Made by a program: the position numbers and the translations under genes. DNA of 64,000 bases from UBA10649 sp965278965. GTDB taxonomy: Bacteria > Actinomycetota > Actinomycetes > S36-B12. Below are positions 39,189-46,837 of this stretch, piece after piece. The stretch spans positions 2,852,001 through 2,916,000 of the forward strand of contig OZ257127.1 in the NCBI GenBank assembly GCA_965278965.1, written 5' to 3'. Positions within the stretch are counted from its first letter, which is position 1. The number at the start of each line of letters is the position of its first letter. Below the pieces are notes generated by a model. It was not told where the DNA came from. It saw only the letters and a list, made by a program, of their open reading frames with translations, and made no database searches.

Positions 39189-39892
39189 TGCTGCGCATCG
39201 CCGGCTTGAGCGTCTCCTACGGCCCCGTGCGCGCCCTGGAGGACGTGTCCCTCGACGTGCCTCGGGGTGAGGTGACGGCTGTCATCGGCGCCAACGGCGC
39301 GGGGAAGTCGACGCTCATGCGCACGCTGGCCGGCCTCGTGCGACCGACGTCGGGCACTGTCCACCTCGACGGCGAGGCGGTCCTCGGCCGCCGCGCCGAG
39401 GACGTCGTCCGGATGGGCATAGCGCTGGTCCCCGAAGGACGTTCGACCGTTCCCGAACTGACCGTCGATGAGAACCTGCGCCTCGGGGGGATGTGGCGCA
39501 GCCGGCCGGAGCGGGCGGCGGCGCAGGGAGAGGTCTACGACCTGTTCCCGGTCCTCGCCGAGCGCCGGGCGATGAACGCGTCCACCCTCAGTGGCGGTGA
39601 GCGGCAGCAGCTGGCGATCGGCCGCGCGCTGATGTGCGCTCCGCAATGCCTCCTCCTCGACGAGCCCTCCCTGGGTCTCGCCCCGCTGATCGTGACGCAG
39701 ATCCTCGAGCTCGTCCGCGGCCTCGCGACGCAGGCCGACGTGGCGGTGCTCCTGGTCGAGCAGAACGCCGTCACGGCCCTGCGGGTGGCGACCCAGGGTG
39801 TTGTCCTCAACCTCGGGCGGGTCGTCATGGCCGGACCGGCCGCCGAGATCGCTGCCGACGAGGAGCTGCGCCATGCGTACCTGGGCTACTGA
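39188..39892 (+). CDS. livF: LIV-type ABC transporter ATP-binding protein LivF
   Basis: The 234-residue second ATPase has all motifs intact: Walker A GANGAGKST, signature TLSGGERQQLAIGRAL, Walker B LLLDEPSLGLAP and H-loop VEQNAV. LVPEGRSTVPELTVDENL is diagnostic of LivF. The ATG overlaps the livG stop by one base (TGATG). With the altered signature in LivG, one of the two composite ATP sites of the heterodimer would rely on LivF's signature and the other on the unusual one. Confidence 0.92.
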   Translation: MLRIAGLSVSYGPVRALEDVSLDVPRGEVTAVIGANGAGKSTLMRTLAGLVRPTSGTVHLDGEAVLGRRAEDVVRMGIALVPEGRSTVPELTVDENLRLGGMWRSRPERAAAQGEVYDLFPVLAERRAMNASTLSGGERQQLAIGRALMCAPQCLLLDEPSLGLAPLIVTQILELVRGLATQADVAVLLVEQNAVTALRVATQGVVLNLGRVVMAGPAAEIAADEELRHAYLGY

Positions 39893-39901
39893 GGACCCGT
39901 C

Positions 39902-40780
39902 GTGACCCAGTTCATCGACTACCTCCTCGGCGGGCTCAGCTCCGGCGCGGTCTTCGCGCTGTTCGCTCTCGCGCTCGTCCTGACCTGGCGCGCGACCCGG
40001 GTCGTCAACTTCGCGCAGGTCGGCCAGGCGATGTTCACGACGTTCGTGGGCCTGAGCCTTCAGAACCTCACGGGCAACTGGCTCGTGGCGTTCCTCGGCG
40101 CCCTCGTCGCGGGCGCCGTCCTCGGCACGGTCGTCCAGTTCCTGGTGCTTCGGCCGATGAAGAGGTCCGACACGTCCGGTGCCATCATCGCCACGTTCGG
40201 CGTCCTCATCGCACTCCAGGCTTCCGCCGGGATGATCTGGGGCGGCGACACGCAGGCCTACCCTCAGCCGTTCCCGAACGCCGCGATCACCGTACTAGGC
40301 CGTGACTGGCCGCTGTCTGTCTACGACCTCGTCGTCATCGGCGCGACCATCGTCCTGGTCGTCGCGCTGACCTTGCTGTTCACGCGGACGAACCTCGGGC
40401 TGGCGATGCGGGCGACGGCGTTCAACCCCGAGGTCGCCCGGCTTTCGGGGATCCGGGTCGGTCGCACGCTCACGATCGGCTGGGCGATCGCGGGCGTGGT
40501 CGGCGCGGTCGCCGGCGTCCTCGTCGCGCCGGTGTCGACGCTCTCGCCGAACAGCTTCGACATCCTGCTCGTCTTCGCGTTCACCGCAGCAGTCATCGGT
40601 GGTCTCGACAGTCTCGTCGGTGCTGTCGCGTTCGGTGTCGGGACCGGACTGGTCCTGTCGGTCGTCTCGGGCTACAGCGACTCGAGCAACGCGCCGATCG
40701 TCGCGCTGATCCTGCTCGCGCTGAACCTGCTCATCAAGCCCGACGGCTTCTTCGGCCACACCTCGTCGAGGTCGGTGTGA
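39902..40780 (+). CDS. livH: LIV-type ABC transporter permease LivH
   Basis: The 292-residue permease has about eight hydrophobic segments. LLGGLSSGAVFALFALALVLTWRATRVVNFAQVGQAM is the LivH N-terminal pattern, and TNLGLAMRATAFNPEVARLSGIRVGRTLTIGWAIAG (residues ~162-200) is the EAA-type loop touching the ATPase. GTG 39902 follows livF by 9 bp with GAGGACC before it. The stop overlaps the livM start (GTGA). Confidence 0.92.
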   Translation: MTQFIDYLLGGLSSGAVFALFALALVLTWRATRVVNFAQVGQAMFTTFVGLSLQNLTGNWLVAFLGALVAGAVLGTVVQFLVLRPMKRSDTSGAIIATFGVLIALQASAGMIWGGDTQAYPQPFPNAAITVLGRDWPLSVYDLVVIGATIVLVVALTLLFTRTNLGLAMRATAFNPEVARLSGIRVGRTLTIGWAIAGVVGAVAGVLVAPVSTLSPNSFDILLVFAFTAAVIGGLDSLVGAVAFGVGTGLVLSVVSGYSDSSNAPIVALILLALNLLIKPDGFFGHTSSRSV

Positions 40781-42177
40781 GCGCCGTGCGCGAGATCCTG
40801 CGCAAACCCGGGATGCGGCTCGTCTCGCACCTGGCGATCGCCGCCGCCGTGTGGCTCGTGCTGTCGTTCGTCAACGACCGTGTCGACCCGCTGATGAACT
40901 ACTACATCGCGCTCGCCGCGATGTACGCGACCGCGATGTTCGGCATGGTCATCCTCGTCGGCATGTCCGGCCAGGTGTCCCTCGGCAACGGCGCGCTCAT
41001 GGCGATCGGTGCGTACTCCTTCGCTCTCACCTCGCTGAACTGGCAGACGGTGCCGTTGCTCGGCGTGCCGATGAACGGCTGGTGGGCGATGGTGTTCGCC
41101 GCCATCGGTGGCGTCGTCTTCGGGCTGATCATCGGGGGGCTGGCCGCCCGGTTGAAAGGCCCGTACCTGGCCGGGCTCACCCTGGGCCTGGCCGTCGGCA
41201 TCCCGGCCGTCGCGAGCCGGTTCCCGGATCTCCTCGGCGGCGAGGACGGCCTGATGCTCACCGTCCCCTACCCCGAGGGGGGCTACGCCGCCGCGACGCA
41301 GGCGGCGGAGGAGGTCTTCACCGACACGCTCCCGGACACCCAGGTGGGCGCGTCGCCGATGGCCAGTGCGTCGGGCGGTGACCTGCTGACGATGGACAAC
41401 TTCCCGTCGGGCAGTGCGGCGCCGGTTCCGAGTGCGTCGGGCGGTGACCTGCTGACGATGGACAACTTCCCGTCGGGCAGCGCGGCGCCGGTTCCGAGTG
41501 CGTCGGGGGGCGACCTGCTGACGATGGACAACTACCCCTCCGGCAGCGCCTCGCCCGCGCCGAGTGTGTCGGGGTTCCCCGGCGACGACCTGTCCGGCGG
41601 CTCGGGCGGCTCCGGCGGTACGGATGTCGGCGGGCAGCCGTTCGTCATCGAGCACTGGCAGGCATCGATGGCCGTGCTCGTCGCCTGCATCGCGTTGTTC
41701 ATCGCGCTCAACCTCGTGCGCGGACGTGAGGGCCGACGGTGGCGCGCCGTCCGGGACGATCCGGTCGCCGCCGCGGTGTCCGGGATCTCCCCGGCCTGGG
41801 CGAAGATCTCGGCGTTCGTCTTCAGCAGCTTCTTCGCCGCGCTCGCCGGCGGTGTATTCGCACAGATCCTGGCGTACGTGGGGCCGGGGGCGTTCGGCCT
41901 CGGGCTGTCGTTGTCCCTGCTCGTCGGCGTAGTCCTGGGCGGGCGGAGCTCCCTGCTGGGCGCGGCGATCGGCGCCTGCCTGCTCGTGTGGCTGCCAGAG
42001 TTCATCGCCGGGCTCTCCGGCGAGCGGGGATGGTCCGAGCAGGTGGCCAACAACATGCCCAACCTGCTCTACGGCCTGCTGGTCGTGCTGGTGGTACTGG
42101 TCGCCCCCGGCGGGATCGTCGGCTCCCTGCAGGCCGGCGTCACGCGCCTGCGTCGACGTCCTCCCGCCGCCCGCTGA
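40777..42177 (+). CDS. livM: LIV-type ABC transporter permease LivM with a tandem-repeat loop
   Basis: The 466-residue permease is about 100 residues longer than usual LivM. Normal features are MFGMVILVGMSGQVSLGNGALMAIGAY, RFPDLLGGEDGL, and WRAVRDDPVAAAVSGISPAWAKISAF as the EAA loop. Between GGEDGL and the next helix, in the loop that is extracytoplasmic in LivM, lies an insert of three 22-residue repeats (SASGGDLLTMDNFPSGSAAP and two residues) plus a Gly/Ser-rich tail. The insert is Ser/Gly/Asp-rich, acidic and probably flexible. GTG 40777 overlaps the livH stop. The role of the insert is unknown; it could tether or guide an unanchored binding protein. Confidence 0.92.
   Translation: MSAVREILRKPGMRLVSHLAIAAAVWLVLSFVNDRVDPLMNYYIALAAMYATAMFGMVILVGMSGQVSLGNGALMAIGAYSFALTSLNWQTVPLLGVPMNGWWAMVFAAIGGVVFGLIIGGLAARLKGPYLAGLTLGLAVGIPAVASRFPDLLGGEDGLMLTVPYPEGGYAAATQAAEEVFTDTLPDTQVGASPMASASGGDLLTMDNFPSGSAAPVPSASGGDLLTMDNFPSGSAAPVPSASGGDLLTMDNYPSGSASPAPSVSGFPGDDLSGGSGGSGGTDVGGQPFVIEHWQASMAVLVACIALFIALNLVRGREGRRWRAVRDDPVAAAVSGISPAWAKISAFVFSSFFAALAGGVFAQILAYVGPGAFGLGLSLSLLVGVVLGGRSSLLGAAIGACLLVWLPEFIAGLSGERGWSEQVANNMPNLLYGLLVVLVVLVAPGGIVGSLQAGVTRLRRRPPAAR
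41365..41562 (+). repeat. Three in-frame 66-bp tandem repeats inside livM
   Basis: Units at 41365-41430, 41431-41496 and 41497-41562. Units 1 and 2 differ at a single base, whereas unit 3 differs at many, so the 1/2 duplication is recent. Each unit encodes 22 residues; the frame is kept. A degenerate start of a fourth unit follows. Confidence 0.95.
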
Positions 42178-42200
42178 GCGCCCGGTCGACTTTCCGCGAT

Positions 42201-42216
42201 TGTGGTGCGTGTCACA
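42201..42216. promoter_or_regulatory. CRP/GlxR-like site upstream of the LIV binding protein
   Basis: TGTG-N8-CACA with T before CACA, the same framework as the site before pckG. It lies 95 bp upstream of the binding-protein start, with TAGCCT at 42228-42233 as a possible -10 box. The binding protein may therefore have its own carbon-controlled promoter. Confidence 0.45.
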
Positions 42217-42310
42217 TTACTAGCGGGTAGCCTCCACGGAACCAATGCGCGAGCGGTCGGGGATGCCATCGGGGCAGTCCGCTCCTGCTCATCGTCGGGA
42301 GGAAAATCCT

Positions 42311-43597
42311 GTGTCCAAGATCCGTGTCACCCGGGCGGTCGCCCTCGGGGCCGCCGCCGCGACGGCGATCGCTGTTGCCGTGCCGGCAGGAGCCGCCGCT
42401 CCCGCCGCTGACCCTGGCGTGAGCTCCAGCCAGATCGTCATCGGCACCACGACCCCCCTCACCGGCCCGGCGTCGCCCGGCTACAAGGACCTCGCTCCCG
42501 CCGCAGCGGCCTACTTCGCGTACGTGAACGCGAACGGCGGCATCAACGGCCGCAAGATCAAGTACGTCGTCAAGGACGACCAGTACAACCCCGCCAAGAC
42601 CAAGAGCGCGACGAGCGAGCTGATCCTGCGCGACAAGATCTTCGCGATGTTCGGCGCGCTCGGCACGCCCACGCACTCGGCGGTCGTCGCCGACCTGAAC
42701 CGTCGCGGCATCCCCGACGTGTTCGTGAACACCGGTGCCGCGTCGTTCGGCAACCCCGCGGTGTACCCGATGACGTTCCCGTACTTCCCGTCGTACGTCG
42801 TCGAGGCGAAGTCGATGGCCTACTACATCCAGAAGACGCCGGACCTGAACGGCATGAAGAAGTGCCTGTTCTACCAGGACGGCGAGTTCGGCGAGAACGC
42901 CCTGGTCGGCTTCAACGCCGCCGGGATGAAGTTCGCGGAGGAGGTCTCCTACTTCTCCGGACAGCAGGTGCAGCCCTTCACCGCCCAGGTGACCAAGCTG
43001 AAGTCGGCCGGGTGCGAGCTCGTCGTGTTCTTCGGCGTGACGTCCGCGACCGCGCAGCTGCTCGGGACGGCCGCCAAGTCGGCGTTCAAGCCGACCTGGA
43101 TGATCACGTCGGTCGGCTCGGACCCCTCGGTCCTCGCCCAGTCGCTGGGTGCGTCGACCAACGCCCTGCTCGCCGGCGTCTACACGCCGAGCTTCCTCGC
43201 GCCGATCGACGACCTGAAGAACCCGTTCGTGTCGCAGATGAGGGTCATCGCCGCCAAGAACAACCTGCCGTGGAACTTCTACACGTACTACGGCATCAAC
43301 ACGGCGTACGTCCTGGCGCAGGCGCTCAAGGCAGCCGGACCCAACCTCAGCCGTCGGGGCCTGGTCAACGCCCTGCAGACGAAGTCGGCGTCCTTCCGGT
43401 CGGCCGCGGTCGTGCCGATGCTCGTCAACGCCAAGACACACCAGGGCCTCACGGGCTACTGGATGGGGCAGTACAACGGCTCCGGCGTGGTCCAGCGCAA
43501 GACGAGCTTCGTGATCGTGGCGAACTCCTCGCCGTCCGGCGCGGCGACGCAGAAGACCTTCACGCCGGCCGGCCCCACTCCCAAGCTGCTTCCGTAG
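42311..43597 (+). CDS. LIV-type ABC transporter substrate-binding protein
   Basis: The 428-residue protein has the type I periplasmic-binding fold (Peripla_BP_6): IVIGTTTPLTGPASPGYKDLAPAA, the NANGGINGRKIKYVVKDDQYNP segment, GALGTPTHSAVVADLNRRGIPDVF and AVYPMTFPYFPSYV. It starts with a Sec signal peptide (VTRAVALGAAAATAIAVAVPAGAAAPAA) but has no lipobox Cys, so it should be released rather than lipid-anchored, unlike most Gram-positive binding proteins. GTG 42311 has GGGAGGA at eight bases. It is the receptor for the LivGFHM proteins encoded upstream; ligand unknown (branched-chain amino acids, amides, urea and aromatic acids are all known for the family). Confidence 0.9.
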   Translation: MSKIRVTRAVALGAAAATAIAVAVPAGAAAPAADPGVSSSQIVIGTTTPLTGPASPGYKDLAPAAAAYFAYVNANGGINGRKIKYVVKDDQYNPAKTKSATSELILRDKIFAMFGALGTPTHSAVVADLNRRGIPDVFVNTGAASFGNPAVYPMTFPYFPSYVVEAKSMAYYIQKTPDLNGMKKCLFYQDGEFGENALVGFNAAGMKFAEEVSYFSGQQVQPFTAQVTKLKSAGCELVVFFGVTSATAQLLGTAAKSAFKPTWMITSVGSDPSVLAQSLGASTNALLAGVYTPSFLAPIDDLKNPFVSQMRVIAAKNNLPWNFYTYYGINTAYVLAQALKAAGPNLSRRGLVNALQTKSASFRSAAVVPMLVNAKTHQGLTGYWMGQYNGSGVVQRKTSFVIVANSSPSGAATQKTFTPAGPTPKLLP

Positions 43598-43615
43598 AAG
43601 AGGACACCCACTGAT

Positions 43616-45391
43616 ATGAGGATTCAACTTCGCCGCGTCGTCGCGGCGGTCGCGACGGCGGGCCTCGTCGTCGTCGCTGCGCCCACCATCGCCCCCGCGC
43701 AGGCCGCCGACGCCTGCGCGCCGGGCGCGACGTGCCAGGGCACCTTGGACGGTGCCCTCGGCTCCAGCCCGTACACGATCTCGATGCCGACGAACTTCAA
43801 CGGCACCGTCCTCCTGTGGTCGCACGGGTACCGGTTCTCCGGGCCGATCCCCGCGGCGTTCGCCGGTCCCAGCGCGCTGAACCTCGCCTCGAACCCGGCG
43901 TACCAGCAGATCAGCGTGCCGTCGTTCGCCGCCGCATTCGGCTCGGACGTCGCCTACCAGGCGACGAACGTGCCGGAGGTCGCTCCGAGCCCGCAGGTCG
44001 CGCAGGCGCTGCTCGCTCAGGGCTTCGCGCTTGCTGGAGCGGGCTACGCACGTCAGGGCTGGGCGTCGGCCGAGGGCGTCGAGGCGGGCAGCCGGCTGAT
44101 CGCGCTGGTCAAGGGCGGCGGCATCGCGGGGGTCAAGAACGTCCGCGTGTGGGGTGCCTCGCTCGGCGGTCTGGTCTCCCAGACCCTGTTCGAGAAGAAC
44201 CCGCGCGTCATCCAGAGCGCGATGCCGCTGTGCGGGGTCGTCGCCGGGCCCGAGCAGGCGTTCAGCACGGCCATGACCGTGCTCTACACCTGGAAGACGC
44301 TCGTCGCGCCGACGCTCAAGGTCGCCAACTACACCCCGGGCGCAGCCGGATATGCCGAGGCCCTGACGGACCTGGGCACCGTGTTCACGACGTTGAACAA
44401 GGTCGGTGCCGGGCAGGTCTCCGTCTCGCCGGTCGGCTACCCGATCGCGCAGGCGAACCTCCTCGGCGGTCTCATGGGAGGCCTGCCGACGGTGTCGGCC
44501 GTCTACGACGGCGTGACCGTGAACCCGGCGTTCGCCAGCCTCGGCACTGCCGCGGCCCTGGCCGGCGGCTACCAGCCGGCATCGGCCGGAGCGAGCTCGG
44601 CGGCGGCGATGCTGCAGAACGTCGGCACGGCCGCCGCGCTCGGGATCCTGGGGCGCTACGACCTGGAGATGCGCATCCGCCAGGTCGCGCAGATCCCGCC
44701 CACCGAGTCGGCGAACTTCAACGACAACGTGAACGTCTCGTACGCCGCCCTGCTCTCACCGGAGCAGCGCGGGGAGTTCGGTGACACGCTCAACTCGACG
44801 CCGGTCATGCCGAACGCGCTCAACGCGATGATCGCTGCGCTCGACGCGAGCAGGGGCAACCCCGCCCTCCGGTTCCCCGCGAACCCGAAGGCGGTAGCGG
44901 CAGTCAACCTCCTGCCGCATCCCGTGGGCGCCTACTCCGGGCCTGAGGTCCTGATGTCGACGACCAACGACCCGGCGGTCCCGGCGGGCAACACCGGCTG
45001 GTTGTCGGACCGGCTCAAGGCGTCCTTCGCCAAGGGCAAGGTGACGGGGCCCTACAAGGTGGCGACGTACTACACGGTGCCGCCGGCCAACGGCTGGACG
45101 CAGTTCGACCCGGGCGCCAAGTCGCCGAACTCGGCCGCCTCTGTGGCTGCGCTCGGCGGCAGCGGGGTCGGGCACTGCGTCTTCACCGGACCGCAGATCC
45201 TGGGGGCCGTCAGCACCTGGAGCAAGGTTACCAACGCCTCGACGCCGAAGAAGATGAGCGCGGCGGTGCGGTCGTTCTGGGCCGTTCCGGGGGTCAACGC
45301 GGACGGCTTCTGGCAGCCGGACGCGCTGAAGCGCCCGGGCGGCCTGCCGGCGGCCCGCCCGATCGCGAAGCCGACGGTCAAGGTCGGCTAG
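43616..45391 (+). CDS. Secreted alpha/beta hydrolase
   Basis: The 591-residue protein has a Sec signal peptide (RRVVAAVATAGLVVVAAPTIAPAQA, cleavage near residue 31) and a large alpha/beta-hydrolase domain. VLLWSHGYRFSGP near residue 65 is the oxyanion-hole strand, and VWGASLGGLVSQTL near residue 182 is the nucleophile elbow (GASLGG); GHCVFTGPQ near residue 520 may hold the catalytic His. Four cysteines (two near the mature N-terminus, one after the elbow, one by that His) could form disulfides. The start is 19 bp after the LIV binding-protein stop with AGAGGACA upstream, so co-transcription is likely. I cannot name the substrate; ester or polyester-type hydrolysis feeding the transporter is an inference. 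Confidence 0.75.
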   Translation: MRIQLRRVVAAVATAGLVVVAAPTIAPAQAADACAPGATCQGTLDGALGSSPYTISMPTNFNGTVLLWSHGYRFSGPIPAAFAGPSALNLASNPAYQQISVPSFAAAFGSDVAYQATNVPEVAPSPQVAQALLAQGFALAGAGYARQGWASAEGVEAGSRLIALVKGGGIAGVKNVRVWGASLGGLVSQTLFEKNPRVIQSAMPLCGVVAGPEQAFSTAMTVLYTWKTLVAPTLKVANYTPGAAGYAEALTDLGTVFTTLNKVGAGQVSVSPVGYPIAQANLLGGLMGGLPTVSAVYDGVTVNPAFASLGTAAALAGGYQPASAGASSAAAMLQNVGTAAALGILGRYDLEMRIRQVAQIPPTESANFNDNVNVSYAALLSPEQRGEFGDTLNSTPVMPNALNAMIAALDASRGNPALRFPANPKAVAAVNLLPHPVGAYSGPEVLMSTTNDPAVPAGNTGWLSDRLKASFAKGKVTGPYKVATYYTVPPANGWTQFDPGAKSPNSAASVAALGGSGVGHCVFTGPQILGAVSTWSKVTNASTPKKMSAAVRSFWAVPGVNADGFWQPDALKRPGGLPAARPIAKPTVKVG

Positions 45392-45406
45392 CACGCTTCG
45401 ATGCGG

Positions 45407-45436
45407 ACCGGGGCGGACGAACCTGTCCGCCCCGGT
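45407..45436 (+). terminator. Terminator after the secreted hydrolase
   Basis: ACCGGGGCGGAC (45407-45418) pairs perfectly with 45425-45436 around a 6-base loop, 15 bases after the stop codon. Confidence 0.75.
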
Positions 45437-45455
45437 TCGCGTTCGGGCGTCGGAT

Positions 45456-45484
45456 TTGTCCTGACGCCTGCCCACCCGTACTCT
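45456..45484 (+). promoter_or_regulatory. Promoter of rplJL
   Basis: TTGTCC (45456-45461) and TACTCT (45479-45484) with exactly 17 bp between them. Transcription should start near 45491. Confidence 0.65.
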
Positions 45485-45489
45485 GAACC

Positions 45490-45697
45490 CACCGAAGACC
45501 GCTGGTCACCGGTCCGGCGCGCGGTTTGCGCCGAGCCGGTCGAAGGTCCCGCGAAGGCGGACGACCCGCGCAGGTGTTGCAAGGACGTCGGCCGCGCGTG
45601 CGGCCCACCGCCCCGAGCGCCTGCGCCGGGGCGTTCTCCTTTTCGGGGCACCAGGAAAGGGCTCTTCACTGAGGTGAAGAGCCGTGAAAGGAGCCCC
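45490..45697 (+). promoter_or_regulatory. Long rplJ leader (candidate L10 leader)
   Basis: About 205 bases separate the promoter from the rplJ ATG and hold no gene. The RNA can form several stems, including GGCTCTTCAC (45660-45669) with 45674-45683 around a TGAG loop directly before the GAAAGGAGC Shine-Dalgarno. L10 leaders that bind the L10-L12 complex for autoregulation occur at this place in many bacteria. The identity as an L10 leader is inferred from position. Confidence 0.55.
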
Positions 45698-46348
45698 ATG
45701 GCACGGCCGAACAAGGCGACCACCGTCGCCGAGCTCGCCGACCACTTCCGCACCTCCAATGCGGCAGTGCTCACCGAGTACCGGGGTCTGACCGTCGCGC
45801 AGCTGAAGTCCCTGCGCCGCTCGCTCGGATCCACGGTCACCTACGCGGTGGTCAAGAACACCCTGAGCAAGATCGCCGCACGCGACGCTGGTGTGACCGG
45901 CGTCGACGACCTGTTGGCCGGCCCGAGCGCGATCGCGTTCGTCAAGGGCGATGCGGTCGACGCGGCGAAGGCGATCCGCGCCTTCGCGAAGGACAACCCC
46001 GCCCTGGTCATCAAGGGCGGCTACATGGACGGCAAGACGCTCAGCGCGGATGACGTCCAGAAGATCGCCGACCTGGAGTCGCGCGAGGTCCTGCTGTCGA
46101 AGCTGGCCGGCGCGATGAAGGCCAAGCAGTCCCAGGCCGCGGCGCTGTTCCTCGCGCCGCTGTCGAAGACGGCTCGGACCCTGGCCGCGCTCCAGGACAA
46201 GCTCGCTGCCGACCCGTCGGCTGCTGCTGCTCCGGCCGAGGCGGCACCCGTCGCCGAGGCACCCGTCGAGGAGGAGGCCGCCGAGGCGACCGCCGAGTCG
46301 GCACCCACCGAAGACACCGCCGCCGTGGCGGAGACCACCGAGGGCTGA
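45698..46348 (+). CDS. rplJ: 50S ribosomal protein L10
   Basis: The 216-residue stalk base protein anchors L7/L12 dimers. MARPNKATTVAELADHFRTSNAAVLTEYRGLTVAQLKSLRR is the rRNA-binding N-domain, TYAVVKNTLSKIAA the typical second helix, and SREVLLSKLAGAMKA the start of the L12-binding helix. A ~40-residue Ala/Glu-rich acidic tail (PAEAAPVAEAPVEEEAAEAT) extends the usual ~172-residue form, as in several Micrococcales. ATG 45698 has AAAGGAG upstream. It leads the two-gene rplJL operon with its own promoter and leader. Confidence 0.95.
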   Translation: MARPNKATTVAELADHFRTSNAAVLTEYRGLTVAQLKSLRRSLGSTVTYAVVKNTLSKIAARDAGVTGVDDLLAGPSAIAFVKGDAVDAAKAIRAFAKDNPALVIKGGYMDGKTLSADDVQKIADLESREVLLSKLAGAMKAKQSQAAALFLAPLSKTARTLAALQDKLAADPSAAAAPAEAAPVAEAPVEEEAAEATAESAPTEDTAAVAETTEG

Positions 46349-46393
46349 TTGCCCGACCCGGCCCTCGGCCGGATCTACCGAAAGGACGCCATC

Positions 46394-46783
46394 ATGGCGA
46401 AGCTGAGCACTGACGAGCTGCTGGACGCGTTCAAGGAGATGACGCTGCTGGAGCTCTCCGACTTCGTGAAGCTGTTCGAGGAGACCTTCGACGTCACCGC
46501 GGCCGCCCCGGTCGCCGTGGCTGCCGTCGCGGGTGCCGCGGGCGCTGGCGCGGACGAGGCCGCTGCCGAGCAGGACGAGTTCGACGTCGTCCTCGAGGCT
46601 GCCGGCGACAACAAGATCCCGGTCATCAAGGAGGTGCGCGCGCTCACCAGCCTGGGCCTCAAGGAGGCCAAGGATCTGGTCGAGGCGGCGCCGAAGGCCA
46701 TCCTCGAGAAGGTCAACAAGGAGACCGCGGAGAAGGCCAAGGAGCAGCTCGAGGGCGCTGGCGCGACCGTCTCCCTCAAGTAG
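46394..46783 (+). CDS. rplL: 50S ribosomal protein L7/L12
   Basis: The 129-residue stalk protein recruits translational GTPases. The dimerising N-domain STDELLDAFKEMTLLELSDFVKLFEE is joined by an Ala-rich hinge (AAAPVAVAAVAGAAGAGA) to the C-domain EFDVVLEAAGDNKIPVIKEVRALTSLGLKEAKDLVEAAP. ATG 46394 has GAAAGGACG upstream and lies 45 bp after rplJ. A strong hairpin follows 17 bases after the stop, ending the operon well before rpoB. Confidence 0.96.
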   Translation: MAKLSTDELLDAFKEMTLLELSDFVKLFEETFDVTAAAPVAVAAVAGAAGAGADEAAAEQDEFDVVLEAAGDNKIPVIKEVRALTSLGLKEAKDLVEAAPKAILEKVNKETAEKAKEQLEGAGATVSLK

Positions 46784-46800
46784 CACCGAACGCAGCACGA

Positions 46801-46832
46801 CGAAGGCCCGCCCCTCACGGGGCGGGCCTTCG
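46801..46832 (+). terminator. Terminator after rplL
   Basis: Perfect 14-bp stem (46801-46814 with 46819-46832) around TCAC. It also faces the convergent cupin gene, which ends six bases later. Confidence 0.85.
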
Positions 46833-46837
46833 CGCGT

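Noticed and set aside
41365..41562. Possible CRISPR-like array
   Set aside because: The 66-bp units are contiguous, in frame and coding, with no spacers; they are protein repeats. The 12-bp array at 38229 also has no spacers.
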